From the NCBI GenBank assembly GCA_024277115.1, contig JAJRVW010000114.1, forward strand, positions 1-64,000: 64,000 bases of DNA. The letters run 5' to 3'. The stretch's first letter is position 1. The number at the start of each line of letters is the position of its first letter. Below are positions 16,368-24,524 of the stretch, in pieces. Source of the stretch: Calditrichota bacterium (GTDB taxonomy: Bacteria > Calditrichota > Calditrichia > Calditrichales > J004). Made by a program: the position numbers and the translations under genes. The notes below the pieces were generated by a model. That model was given only the letters and a program-made list of their open reading frames with translations, made no database searches and was not told the origin of the DNA.

Positions 16368-17669
16368 TTACATACACCGATCAATAATCTCGATAATATC
16401 CAGCACTTCCAGCTTACCTTCATTTCCTGTAGATTTTACAGCATCTTCAAAACGTGAAACTTCATAAGGGCAGCAAACAGCCAAAACTTCTGCGCCAACC
16501 GCAATAGCCTCTTTAACCCGGTTTTCAGAAAGGCGTTCGTTGATATTATCGGACATAAAACCATCCAGCCACATACCACCGCCACCGCCGCCACAGCAAT
16601 AACCTTGTTCTTTACAGCGGAACATTTCGCCAAACTCGATGCCCGGTACGGCATTTAACAAGGCGCGCGGCGCATCATATTCACCATTATGGCGGCCTAG
16701 ATAACAGGGATCATGAAAGGTTACTTTTTTATCGAAAGAGTTAACCATTAAAGGCTTGAGCTTGTCGATCATCGCAGAAAGAAATTGTGTATAGTGTTCA
16801 ACATTATAAGTCCCGCCCATTTTGGGATATTCATTTTTTATGGCATTATAGGCGTGAGGCCCGCTTACGACCAATTTGTTAAATTCCTGGCTGTTAAACT
16901 GTTCGATATTGTGCTCGGCCATCATTTCAAACAAACCCTTTTCACCGGCCAGCCTTTGCGAGTCACCATCACATTTTTCTTCCGCGCCGAGCGTGCCAAA
17001 ATCAACACCCAGCCTGGAAAAAACGCGCGCCATAGCAGAAGCCGCATCGTTGCCCCGGCCATGATAGGCATAATAATCACCTACAAACCAAAGGACATCA
17101 ACTGCTTCGGGGTTTTTAGATAAATCGCGTACATCCACATCCAATTTCTTTGCCCACTTGGTACGTTTCCGTGCCGATTCGCCCATTGGATTGCCATATT
17201 CCGCCGTATTCTGAAACATTTCCTGCAACTCGGCAGGTACTTCATTTCCATCAAGAATGGCTTTTTCACGCGCAGCCGGCATAATTTTAATCATGTCCAC
17301 TTCTTTGGGGCATACACGCAAACAGTTCATGCAGGTTGTACATTGCCACAGATCCGCGCTATCTAAAATATTAAGGCCTGTTTGTAGTTTTCGGAAAATT
17401 TTCCGGGGGCCATAATCGCCTACATTATCAACCGGGCACACACCAATACATTGCGCACACTGATAACACCAGCCAATGGACTCCGCACCGGGAATATCCC
17501 GAAGCGCATCAAGGCCGCTGGTATCGTACGAGGTAAGCTCCCTTGGTTCATACATTCTGTTCCAATGTCCGGAAATATCAATCCCGTCAACTATCGCATT
17601 TTCCTTTTGTACAAAAGATTGATCTTTTTCTTTTTCCTTACGCATCATTGTTTTATGGAACTGACTCAT
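16368..17669 (-). CDS. HdrC-HdrB fusion, sHdr-type Fe-S protein
   Basis: The 433-residue cytoplasmic protein has two 4Fe-4S motifs (C68/71/74/78 and C110/113/116/120, each CxxCxxCxxxCP). A first CCG-like domain without its cysteines (about 190-300) follows, then a second CCG domain with 'HDPCYLG' (C322) and 'YCCGGGGGG' (C358, C359). It matches the HdrC2-HdrB2 fusion that occurs in sHdr loci also carrying etfBA. The likely role is to take electrons from the HdrA flavin unit and pass them to EtfAB. It is preceded by a strong GGAGATATAG ribosome-binding site and directly follows the unknown sHdr-associated gene. Confidence 0.85.
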   Translation of the reverse strand: MSQFHKTMMRKEKEKDQSFVQKENAIVDGIDISGHWNRMYEPRELTSYDTSGLDALRDIPGAESIGWCYQCAQCIGVCPVDNVGDYGPRKIFRKLQTGLNILDSADLWQCTTCMNCLRVCPKEVDMIKIMPAAREKAILDGNEVPAELQEMFQNTAEYGNPMGESARKRTKWAKKLDVDVRDLSKNPEAVDVLWFVGDYYAYHGRGNDAASAMARVFSRLGVDFGTLGAEEKCDGDSQRLAGEKGLFEMMAEHNIEQFNSQEFNKLVVSGPHAYNAIKNEYPKMGGTYNVEHYTQFLSAMIDKLKPLMVNSFDKKVTFHDPCYLGRHNGEYDAPRALLNAVPGIEFGEMFRCKEQGYCCGGGGGGMWLDGFMSDNINERLSENRVKEAIAVGAEVLAVCCPYEVSRFEDAVKSTGNEGKLEVLDIIEIIDRCM

Positions 17670-18422
17670 CTATATCTCCATTTTTTGAACGCCAAGCACC
17701 CTTCGCGCCAGTTCTGGAAGCTCTGGCAGAATGCGGTTAAACTCTTTTGATAATTTAATTTTAAAAACCGTAAACATGTAGACGGCATAAACACAGGCTA
17801 AAAAAACATGCGTTCCGTACAGTCCGCTTGCTATGCGCGAAAATCCTTCCCTTTGCCCGGCCTGCGTAACCATTAACATAGCTTCGCCGATTGACTTATA
17901 GATGTCACCTGCTGTTTCACCTTTTATTTCATAATCATTTTGCAGGATAAGTGAAAGTGACCCGCCTTTGGTTTTAGGGTCCCAAATCCAGTTATTCATC
18001 AACCAGTATTTTTCGGGATGGGTAAAAAACAATAATTCACTGGCCAGGCTTACAGATAAAATTTCATTCAACCCGCTAATTGTGCTTGTAAACCGGTTAT
18101 AGCGAACGTCCAAATCCTGATCGCCATAAAGCAAGTTTGCTATTTCATTGCGGATAGATTCCATTGTATTGTTTTGCAACAAAATGGACAGTTTCCGACG
18201 GAGAAAAAACATGTACTTGAATAAAGCTTTTAGTTTTTCCTCATTCAAATCTGCAATAGCCGAGGGTTGCAAAACAGCCTGAAAAAGCGCACTCTTTTTT
18301 TGCATCCTTAAGCCAATATCTTCAAGCTCGGAAGACGAGGCCAGCTTGGTCGCTTCCATTAAAAATTCATGGGCCGATTCGCTGTCAACAGATTTATCTA
18401 TGGTTATTTCGTCGTATAACAT
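17670..18422 (-). CDS. Conserved-position sHdr-associated protein of unknown function
   Basis: The 250-residue protein has no recognisable catalytic motif, no cysteines in a cluster pattern and no clear signal peptide. A C-terminal hydrophobic stretch (about 205-225, 'THVFLACVYAVYMFTVF') may be a membrane contact. It sits between hdrA and the HdrC-HdrB fusion, exactly where sHdr loci carry the conserved 'hyp' gene between hdrA and hdrC2. On position and size I take it to be that protein. Its function in sHdr complexes is not established. It abuts the downstream gene with no gap. Confidence 0.75.
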   Translation of the reverse strand: MLYDEITIDKSVDSESAHEFLMEATKLASSSELEDIGLRMQKKSALFQAVLQPSAIADLNEEKLKALFKYMFFLRRKLSILLQNNTMESIRNEIANLLYGDQDLDVRYNRFTSTISGLNEILSVSLASELLFFTHPEKYWLMNNWIWDPKTKGGSLSLILQNDYEIKGETAGDIYKSIGEAMLMVTQAGQREGFSRIASGLYGTHVFLACVYAVYMFTVFKIKLSKEFNRILPELPELARRVLGVQKMEI

Positions 18423-18468
18423 TTTTGGATTGTTTATTTTTTAGTAAACATTGATTTATTAAACAGGT

Positions 18469-18599
18469 TGTCATGCCCCGATCAAGAACATCGGTTGTAA
18501 ATCCCGTGTACTTTTACGGGAGATTTGCAACTGAGGAACGAAGCATCCTTTTCTCACCAACAGATTCTTCACACCATTACATTGCGTTCAGAATGACAC
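18469..18599. repeat. Dispersed intergenic repeat (TGTCATTC family), copy 3, longer form
   Basis: The element starts TTGTCATGCC and ends CAGAATGACA. Its interior has GAGGAACGAAGCATCC, complementary to the GGATGCTTCGTTCCTC of the copy at 14400, and an inner palindrome around CCCGTGTACTTTTACGGG. It occupies the gap between hdrA and the unknown sHdr gene. Confidence 0.55.
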
Positions 18600-18622
18600 C
18601 TGTTCTATAATTTTAAATTTTA

Positions 18623-18790
18623 TTAACTATTGCGTACAAAAGCCGCGGCTTTCATTGCAGCAGCGCCGCCCATGGAAACTGAATCTTCCAAATCAGCAGG
18701 GCCACCGGCTGCACCGGCTATAAAAACACCTTCACGCTCAGTAGAAACGGTATTCAAGCAACCACCTGTTGTGGCAATCCAACCATGATG
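18623..18790 (-). pseudogene. C-terminal part of hdrA, cut off by an in-frame TAA
   Basis: Immediately after the TAA at 18791-18793 the same reading frame continues for 55 codons to a second TAA at 18623-18625. The translated tail includes 'TEREGVFIAGAAGGP' and 'DLEDSVSMGGAAAMKAAAF', the conserved C-terminal FAD-contact segment of HdrA proteins. With it the protein would be about 346 residues including the stop position, the usual length for sHdrA. There is no start codon or ribosome-binding site to make it an independent gene. It is the missing end of hdrA, separated by one nonsense codon or a sequence error. Confidence 0.85.
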
Positions 18791-19663
18791 TTACAATGGA
18801 AGTTTGAACATTTCGGCCATGGCTTTTGTCCCCTCACTGGGTTCCATGCCTACCGAAAGGACAACTACGTCCATCGGTATTTCCATTGGTCGGCCAAGGG
18901 TTGTATCTTCGCCTTTTACAACAACCTGGTCACCGCGTTGGGTAATTTCTGTAACGATGCCACGAACAAAATTGACCTTATGCTGTTCCTGGGCTTTCCA
19001 GTAGACATCATCCTCCCAGAACCCATAGGCGCGTAAATCAATATAAAATACAAAAACCCGGCAATCAGGAATCAACTCGCGTATTTCAATAGCCTGCTGA
19101 GAGGCGACCCCGCAACATACTTTGGAACACCACTGGTTGCCAATTTGCCTGTCACGGCTGCCAACGCATTGGATAAAACAGACTTGCTTTGGCTTCTCTC
19201 CGTTGGACGGACGAACAAAGTTTTTATCCTTAAACATTTTTTCCGCATCAACCAGGGTTATAACATCATCGTACTCATAATAACCGTACATTTGCGTTTC
19301 TTTGCCCGGATCGAAATGGTCAAAACCAGTGGCAACAATCACCGAGCCAACCTCAACAACTTCTTCATCGACTTTACCTTTGAGGGTAACCATCATATTG
19401 GGTGCGTCCCCATCGGTTGCCAGAACAGTTGTATTGGTTCTTATATCCACCAAATCGTTTCCGGTCACAGCATCAATCTTTACTTTCATGGCTGTTTCCG
19501 CATCCGTTTGATCGGGTGTTAAAACCGAATAATGCTCTTCAATCGGTTTGCCGCCTAAAAAATCGTTTTTTTCAACTATAATCGAGTTGTAGCCGATGTC
19601 TGCCAACCCACGTGCCGCTTCAAGTCCGGCTGGTCCGCCACCAACTATTAATACAGGTTTCAT
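18791..19663 (-). CDS. shdrA: sHdrA-like flavoprotein, truncated by in-frame stop at codon 291
   Basis: The open part encodes 290 residues with the FAD-binding 'VGGGPAGLEAARG' motif (residues 7-19), the HdrA Fe-S cysteines C162, C166, C179, C183 and C184 ('CFIQCVGSRD', 'WCSKVCC') and 'IVATGFDHFDP'. HdrA is the central flavin and Fe-S subunit of sHdr complexes, passing electrons between the HdrB/HdrC modules. Its ATG overlaps the hdrB stop (ATGA). The frame ends in TAA just before the conserved C-terminal FAD segment, which continues in the same frame (18623-18790). Either the gene is broken in this genome or the base is an assembly error; the rest of the gene shows no decay. Confidence 0.85.
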   Translation of the reverse strand: MKPVLIVGGGPAGLEAARGLADIGYNSIIVEKNDFLGGKPIEEHYSVLTPDQTDAETAMKVKIDAVTGNDLVDIRTNTTVLATDGDAPNMMVTLKGKVDEEVVEVGSVIVATGFDHFDPGKETQMYGYYEYDDVITLVDAEKMFKDKNFVRPSNGEKPKQVCFIQCVGSRDRQIGNQWCSKVCCGVASQQAIEIRELIPDCRVFVFYIDLRAYGFWEDDVYWKAQEQHKVNFVRGIVTEITQRGDQVVVKGEDTTLGRPMEIPMDVVVLSVGMEPSEGTKAMAEMFKLPL

Positions 19664-20856
19664 TCAGCATCCTCCCATGACATAAATTCAATTTCGCCTG
19701 ATTTAATTCTTTCAACTTGTACTTCAAATTCCGCCCAGGCTTTTTTATGGTCAACGCCCATTTTTTCCATAAGCGGTTTATTATCTACTCCATGCCAGTG
19801 TAACTGACACACTTTATAAGGATGTGCGCCCATGGCCAATGCGGCAAACTGTGCATCCGATAGAACAGGAATGCCAACTTTCCGGTCATGTGCCTGTGTT
19901 GCAAACTGGCTTTTGTCAAGGGTTGTTACGCAACCCGTATCGTGTGTAATTAGCACATCGGGATCCGCCTCCTCTTTCATCCTTTCAATTTTACGGATTG
20001 TGGCAAAGGAGCGTGAAAAATCGCGGCTGACTAAAATATGGCGAAAGCCAAAACCGCAGCAATCATGCCAGGTAGAATAATCCGCAAGGTTAGCGCCAAC
20101 CGATTTTACAAGGCTGGAAACAACTGCCGTTCGTTGCCCGTCATACAAATCCCGGTCATAAATCGCATCTTCAACAACCAGTTTATGATAGTGGCAAGCC
20201 GGGTGTACTGTTACCGTGAGCTTGCTAAAATCTACTTTTTGTTTTGCCTTAATCTGATCACGCATTACATGTATCCATTCCGAATAATGGACAATTTCTT
20301 CCGGGAAAACCAATGGTTTGCCCAGTTTGTCTAAAATCCGGCGTACCTGGTCGCGCAATTTTTGGTGATGCAATATTTCATTACGGGTTTCTTTATAGTG
20401 GCCATAGCTGGTTCCACAATGAATGAGCGGGAAGTAACCATCCTCATAGGCTTGTGCAAAATTACGAATGGCAATCGCTGCTTGTGCCGCTGAGTTGGAT
20501 GCGGACGAAGCGTAATAATTCCAGGCGGTGCAGGATGTTTGGTCTTTGGGATCATAATATTCATAACCCAACTGCCTGTGAAGCCAAAAAATGGACGTGG
20601 AATATCCGGGGATATGCCCACATTGCCCACAAGATTTATGATGCCAGGTATGCTGGATCGGAATTTTTTTCTTACGACCATATTTCGTATCCACTTCGAT
20701 AAAATTATCGTCGGCAATACGATGAACGATCAATTCCCCTTTTGCCTCCAGATCAAAGAGTAAGTCCTTAAAATACTCGGTCGGGATATGTCCTTTCCGG
20801 TCAAAAACCCTGTCTTTGGCTTTTGGCGGGCTATTTAATATGGGTAGAGATGACAT
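19660..20856 (-). CDS. shdrB1: sHdrB1-like CCG-domain protein
   Basis: The 398-residue protein has the cysteine pattern of HdrB: C76-x2-C79 ('KSCGQCG') with C109 in the first half, and C221, C266-C267 ('DCCGFGF'), C309 and C350 in the second. These could hold a non-cubane or [4Fe-4S] cluster pair as in HdrB active sites. In the sHdr model HdrB-type subunits act on the sulfur-loaded lipoyl arm of LbpA. It is followed by hdrA with a 4 bp overlap and preceded by the nitroreductase gene (94 bp). Confidence 0.85.
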   Translation of the reverse strand: MSSLPILNSPPKAKDRVFDRKGHIPTEYFKDLLFDLEAKGELIVHRIADDNFIEVDTKYGRKKKIPIQHTWHHKSCGQCGHIPGYSTSIFWLHRQLGYEYYDPKDQTSCTAWNYYASSASNSAAQAAIAIRNFAQAYEDGYFPLIHCGTSYGHYKETRNEILHHQKLRDQVRRILDKLGKPLVFPEEIVHYSEWIHVMRDQIKAKQKVDFSKLTVTVHPACHYHKLVVEDAIYDRDLYDGQRTAVVSSLVKSVGANLADYSTWHDCCGFGFRHILVSRDFSRSFATIRKIERMKEEADPDVLITHDTGCVTTLDKSQFATQAHDRKVGIPVLSDAQFAALAMGAHPYKVCQLHWHGVDNKPLMEKMGVDHKKAWAEFEVQVERIKSGEIEFMSWEDAE

Positions 20857-20950
20857 ACATTAGCCTTTCGTTTCATAAGTTTTATAACTTGATTCTCACC
20901 AAGTTATTGCCACACTATTTTGTAATCTTGAATACGGATATTACTTTTAA

Positions 20951-21571
20951 TTATTCACTTTTAAAAATAATTACGTCTTTCTTCTCCCGGGGAACAATAT
21001 CCGGTGTTTTTTGTGCTTCCCCAATATTTAAAACATAAGCAGGAAAATATTCTTTAGGATCATAGCCTAAAAATTTTGTTAGTTTATCTTCCATCTTATC
21101 AGAAATAAAAGAAATAATTCCTGAGTCCAAACCTTCTGCGCTGGTTTGCAAAAGCATATTCTGGGCTGCACACCAAAGCGATGCAATATTATGCCTACGG
21201 TGATGCTTGTTCGGATCGTGCAAAGCAAGTGCAACAACGAGAACCGGAGCCCCGCCTAAATCTTTTCCAAAATCTTCAATTAATTTTAACCAACTTTTAT
21301 CATCTTCGCCCCAAGATGTATTCTCATACATTACCCTGATATATTTCAACACGGTCGGGTCTTCTAAGATAATTTCCGCTGCCTGGTCCCGCGCTTTTTC
21401 TGTAAGGACTATAAACTTCCAGCCCTGTAATTGATAAATGCTAAAAGGGGCCCAAATTGCGGCTTCTAAAATCCGCTCTAAACTTTGTTTGTTTACTTCG
21501 CTATATTTATCAAAATAACGCGAAGTACGACGCCTTTTGATAAGGTCTAAAGTTTGTTTTGCTAACATCAT
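20951..21571 (-). CDS. Nitroreductase-family FMN oxidoreductase
   Basis: The 206-residue protein has the nitroreductase opening 'LIKRRRTSRYFDKYSEV', 'AAIWAPFSIYQLQGWKFIV', and the C-terminal 'FLGYDPKEYFPAYVLNIGE', typical of FMN-dependent, NAD(P)H-using enzymes. It is inserted between hdrC1 and hdrB1, which are normally adjacent in sHdr loci. A GGTGGAG ribosome-binding site precedes the ATG. Its substrate is unknown, and a sulfur or redox role is only suggested by context. Confidence 0.85.
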   Translation of the reverse strand: MMLAKQTLDLIKRRRTSRYFDKYSEVNKQSLERILEAAIWAPFSIYQLQGWKFIVLTEKARDQAAEIILEDPTVLKYIRVMYENTSWGEDDKSWLKLIEDFGKDLGGAPVLVVALALHDPNKHHRRHNIASLWCAAQNMLLQTSAEGLDSGIISFISDKMEDKLTKFLGYDPKEYFPAYVLNIGEAQKTPDIVPREKKDVIIFKSE

Positions 21572-21739
21572 TTTTCTCCACCTTTAAGATGTTTTAGAAA
21601 ATGATGCGGGGGTGATTTTCTTTTGCTTTTGAAATAAAATCCAATAGATATAAAAGGTACGAATTCTATTTCGTTTGTTTTTTTCTCCCGACAAATACAT
21701 TCCCGTCCAGGGGAATAAATCGGGATTTAAACTTCCTGT

Positions 21740-22456
21740 TTAAACAACCACATCGATCTCATCGAGGTCATAACCATGTTCTTCCAAAAGCTCTTCCATA
21801 ACTTCGGAGAGAATCATAAAAATACCCTCGTCCAAAATTTCAATCTGGTCCAGGTTGCCCGAAAGTTTCCAAATGAGATAAAGCTCCAATTGGGTTTGTT
21901 CGCTCACATCCCAGGCTAATTCCGTTGTGTGCATTGTTTCAGGCGGAATTGCCCTGCGCCAGTTATTCAGGTTTTCAGAAACCTTTACCACATCGGGTCC
22001 CCAATCCGGGAAAAAATCCGGCTGGAGCATGTCCGGTGCAACCTGTGTTCCGGTGGACATCACTTTATAAATAATCCGACTGTATGCCTGTAAAGCTGTT
22101 TTCGCCGATTGCATCCCGTTGTTCACAGCCACTTCGCGCATTATTGTAATAATACCGCCCGGATTGTTTTGACGGGGACAGCGCGTACACGAAAAGCACT
22201 GCGAGCAATCCCAAACCGAATCATTTAAAAGTTCATAGAATGTATGAATATCTTCACGGGCCATAACCTGGGCATAAACACGCGGACTAAATTGATAAAA
22301 ACGGGCAGAGGGGCACGATGCCACACAAATCCCACATTCATAACAACCATACAAGGTTGTCTCCCAGCGCATATCGGCCTTTACTTCATCAAATAATTTT
22401 TGCTTTACTTCTTCACTGACATCCTGATATTTTGCATCTGCATAAATTGACGCCAT
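21740..22456 (-). CDS. shdrC1: sHdrC1-like 4Fe-4S protein
   Basis: The 238-residue protein has two cysteine motifs: C38/41/44/48 ('CYECGICVASCP', regular CxxCxxCxxxCP) and C84/87/90/93 ('CSQCFSCTRCP'), in which the last spacing is two residues rather than three. HdrC-type subunits relay electrons between HdrA and HdrB. A helical C-terminal region (about 120-238) is acidic at its end. It is the first Hdr gene of the operon, 49 bp after the thioredoxin-like gene, with an AGGAA ribosome-binding site. Confidence 0.85.
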   Translation of the reverse strand: MASIYADAKYQDVSEEVKQKLFDEVKADMRWETTLYGCYECGICVASCPSARFYQFSPRVYAQVMAREDIHTFYELLNDSVWDCSQCFSCTRCPRQNNPGGIITIMREVAVNNGMQSAKTALQAYSRIIYKVMSTGTQVAPDMLQPDFFPDWGPDVVKVSENLNNWRRAIPPETMHTTELAWDVSEQTQLELYLIWKLSGNLDQIEILDEGIFMILSEVMEELLEEHGYDLDEIDVVV

Positions 22457-22505
22457 AATCTTTTCCTGTTCTTTCGGTACTGATTTTATAAATTATGCTA
22501 CCGCT

Positions 22506-22778
22506 TTATTTATTTAGAAATTCCAAAAACTTATCTAGTTGATTCTTTTCGGGTGAGCCGACGATTCTTTCGAGCTCAGCATCATTTTTTGTTAAAATGA
22601 TGGTCGGGATGGTTTTAATCTTTTCCCGATGTGCTTCGGCAAGCCCTTCTTTATTCTCCAACTTTACCGTGCGTATTTCAAACTCACCCTGGTTTTGCTG
22701 ATAAAAATCCCATGCCAGGCGAACAGCATTTCCACATCCTGTACAAGCCGGATGTGTAAATACACGGATTAATAGCAT
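22506..22778 (-). CDS. Thioredoxin-fold protein paired with LbpA (copy 1)
   Basis: The 90-residue thioredoxin/glutaredoxin-like protein has the active site C12-T-G-C15 ('HPACTGCG') and a cis-proline segment 'KTIPTII' near residue 55. Its ATG overlaps the TAA of the LbpA gene upstream. It is a clear counterpart of the protein at 4300-4572: both start strand, 'FTHP-x-C-x-G-C-G', and both follow an LbpA with a C-x-H-C tail. A redox partnership with LbpA is inferred from pairing, not shown. Confidence 0.8.
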   Translation of the reverse strand: MLLIRVFTHPACTGCGNAVRLAWDFYQQNQGEFEIRTVKLENKEGLAEAHREKIKTIPTIILTKNDAELERIVGSPEKNQLDKFLEFLNK

Positions 22779-23239
22779 TACCCTTCAAAACCTTCACAGT
22801 GAATACATTCACCGAGTTCTTTCTCTTCCATATAGCTTGAGAAACCTTCAACAGCATCATCACCCTGAACCAGAGTGGCAACATCGCCGGCTGCATCGTC
22901 CGGTTTAATTTTTGCAATCCAACCCTGCCTATAAGGGCTTTTATTTAATAAGGTGGCTTCGCTCTCTACCGCGCCATTTATTTCTAAAATTTCACCGGTG
23001 AACGGCGATTTTACCGGGCCGACCCATTTACCGGATTCTACGGTTGCGATACTTTTATTCTTTTTAACTTTTTTACCGGCGGCTTTTGGCTTACAATGGA
23101 TAACCGAGCCGGCAAGGGTTTGGGCAATATCCGTCATCCCTACTTCAAATGTGCCATCACCCAAATCACGCGCCCATACATTGTTTTCTACACTATAATA
23201 AAGGTCATCCGGTAACATACAATTTTTTACTTCTGCCAT
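22778..23239 (-). CDS. lbpA: Lipoate-binding protein LbpA (copy 1) with C-x-H-C tail
   Basis: The 153-residue GcvH-like lipoyl protein has the modifiable lysine K71 in 'VESGKWVG'. It sits inside the sHdr operon between a dsrE-like gene and hdrC1, the usual setting of LbpA, the sulfur-carrying lipoyl protein that is essential in sHdr-type thiosulfate or sulfur oxidation. It has an N-terminal cysteine C7 ('KNCMLP') and a C-terminal pair C145/C148 ('ECIHCEGFE'). Both features recur in the copy at 4569-5057. The tail could reach the lipoyl dithiolane, bind a metal, or be a substrate of the adjacent thioredoxin-like protein. Confidence 0.9.
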   Translation of the reverse strand: MAEVKNCMLPDDLYYSVENNVWARDLGDGTFEVGMTDIAQTLAGSVIHCKPKAAGKKVKKNKSIATVESGKWVGPVKSPFTGEILEINGAVESEATLLNKSPYRQGWIAKIKPDDAAGDVATLVQGDDAVEGFSSYMEEKELGECIHCEGFEG

Positions 23240-23273
23240 GGTAACACCTCACTTTTAGATACGGGAACCCCGG

Positions 23274-23648
23274 TTAATAATTTAGCACAACATCGGATGA
23301 CAACGCTTCGTCCATCATCCAGGCAGCGCCAACAACATCGTCAATTTCATCGATCAAATCATCTTTGGTCATATTATGCAAATCCAGTGCAGCTGAACAA
23401 CAATAAAGTTCAACCCCCGCTTCTTTGGCTTCTTTAAGAAAATCAATTATTAATTTTCCACCTTCAAGTGCTTTTAGGTTTTCCGCCACGCCTTTTTTTG
23501 CCAAAAGGACACCATCAATCTGAAATACAATTTTAACATCACTATCCATAACAGCGGCAATATTTGCCATATAAAAAGGGGTTGCGCAACGTTGCGGCGT
23601 ATCCGGCCCACTGGTCATAAAAATAAATACACTTCCTTCATCGTCCAT
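23274..23648 (-). CDS. DsrE-family sulfurtransferase-like protein (small)
   Basis: The 124-residue DsrE/F-like protein starts with strand 'SVFIFMTSGPDT'. It has a cysteine C21 and a candidate active-site pair C83-C84 ('ELYCCSAAL') at the position where DsrE-family proteins carry the persulfide-forming cysteine. Such proteins pass sulfane sulfur to or from TusA and LbpA-type carriers. It lies between the degenerate LplA-like gene and LbpA copy 1, with a GGAG ribosome-binding site. Confidence 0.85.
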   Translation of the reverse strand: MDDEGSVFIFMTSGPDTPQRCATPFYMANIAAVMDSDVKIVFQIDGVLLAKKGVAENLKALEGGKLIIDFLKEAKEAGVELYCCSAALDLHNMTKDDLIDEIDDVVGAAWMMDEALSSDVVLNY

Positions 23649-23674
23649 TAGTCAAATCTCCAAAAATATATGTT

Positions 23675-24433
23675 TTAATTTAAAGGGACACTTACTTTTT
23701 GCGAATTAAATCGTTCGTTGTTAGCCAGCTTATCGTCCCAATCATAAATAGAATCCATTTCTTCCGGCGTTGGCATGGAAGGGATCAGGGCAATATTAAA
23801 AAACTCTTCAAAAGAACTTAGCAATGCTTCTGCGCTTCCTTCGAGGGAAGGCACCTTACCTAATACTTCTTTTACGGATGTGAGTGGAGTCTTTAATGAC
23901 TGATTTTTAAAAACAGCAGGGTTGGGGTAGTTTAGTTCATCTAAATTCATACAACAAAAAAATGAAAAAGTATTTTCAAGCTTTCCCAAACTTACCATGC
24001 CTATTTCATTTGAGCCGGCCTGTAGGCTGCCATTGTTCAAAAATTGCACTGCAATGCCTAACTTATTAAAAGCAAGGACAACCGCTTGCGCAAGTTTCTC
24101 TGTTTTGCCATCATCACTTTCATTAAATGAAAAATCACGACAATGGGTTTCTGAGACAATAAAAAATAAAAACAATTGATTTGGGTGGTGCCAAAAACTA
24201 CCGCTTGCAATTTCTCTTTGAAGAACAGGGATGTTCTCACTTAGGCAGTGGCGTAAGTCCACATCGCTTTTATCGATATCTTCTATATGCGCAACGGAAA
24301 CATAGGATGCCTCGGGCCGGAGAATTAAAATCGCCGGATCATTTCCATCCTTCATATTTGAAGCAACCGCATGGTAAATACTTTGCGAGCGCAATACATT
24401 TACCATTCCCATATCTAGAAGTCGTACATGCAT
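23675..24433 (-). CDS. LplA/BPL-fold protein lacking catalytic motifs (probable pseudoenzyme)
   Basis: The 252-residue protein aligns without gaps to the lipoate ligase at 9459-10586 around 'AVQFLNNGSLQAGSNEIGM' (residues 128-146), but the catalytic lysine is replaced by E143. The 'RRxxGGG' lipoate loop is reduced to 'REIASGS' (73-79). The fold seems kept: the N-terminal strands, 'HPNQLFLFF' in place of 'ENQLFYQF', and a short C-terminus. It cannot be expected to activate lipoate. It may instead bind LbpA or a lipoyl group as a scaffold or regulator. It lies between the two dsrE-like genes in the same operon, and a full-length frame argues against simple decay. Confidence 0.75.
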   Translation of the reverse strand: MHVRLLDMGMVNVLRSQSIYHAVASNMKDGNDPAILILRPEASYVSVAHIEDIDKSDVDLRHCLSENIPVLQREIASGSFWHHPNQLFLFFIVSETHCRDFSFNESDDGKTEKLAQAVVLAFNKLGIAVQFLNNGSLQAGSNEIGMVSLGKLENTFSFFCCMNLDELNYPNPAVFKNQSLKTPLTSVKEVLGKVPSLEGSAEALLSSFEEFFNIALIPSMPTPEEMDSIYDWDDKLANNERFNSQKVSVPLN

Positions 24434-24524
24434 AAAAAGTGTTTTTTGGGTTGAGAACTAATGAGTTTAAAAAACTAAGCCGTCAAATTATTTGTTTTAT
24501 TACTATTCTTAGGTCAAGTAAAAC

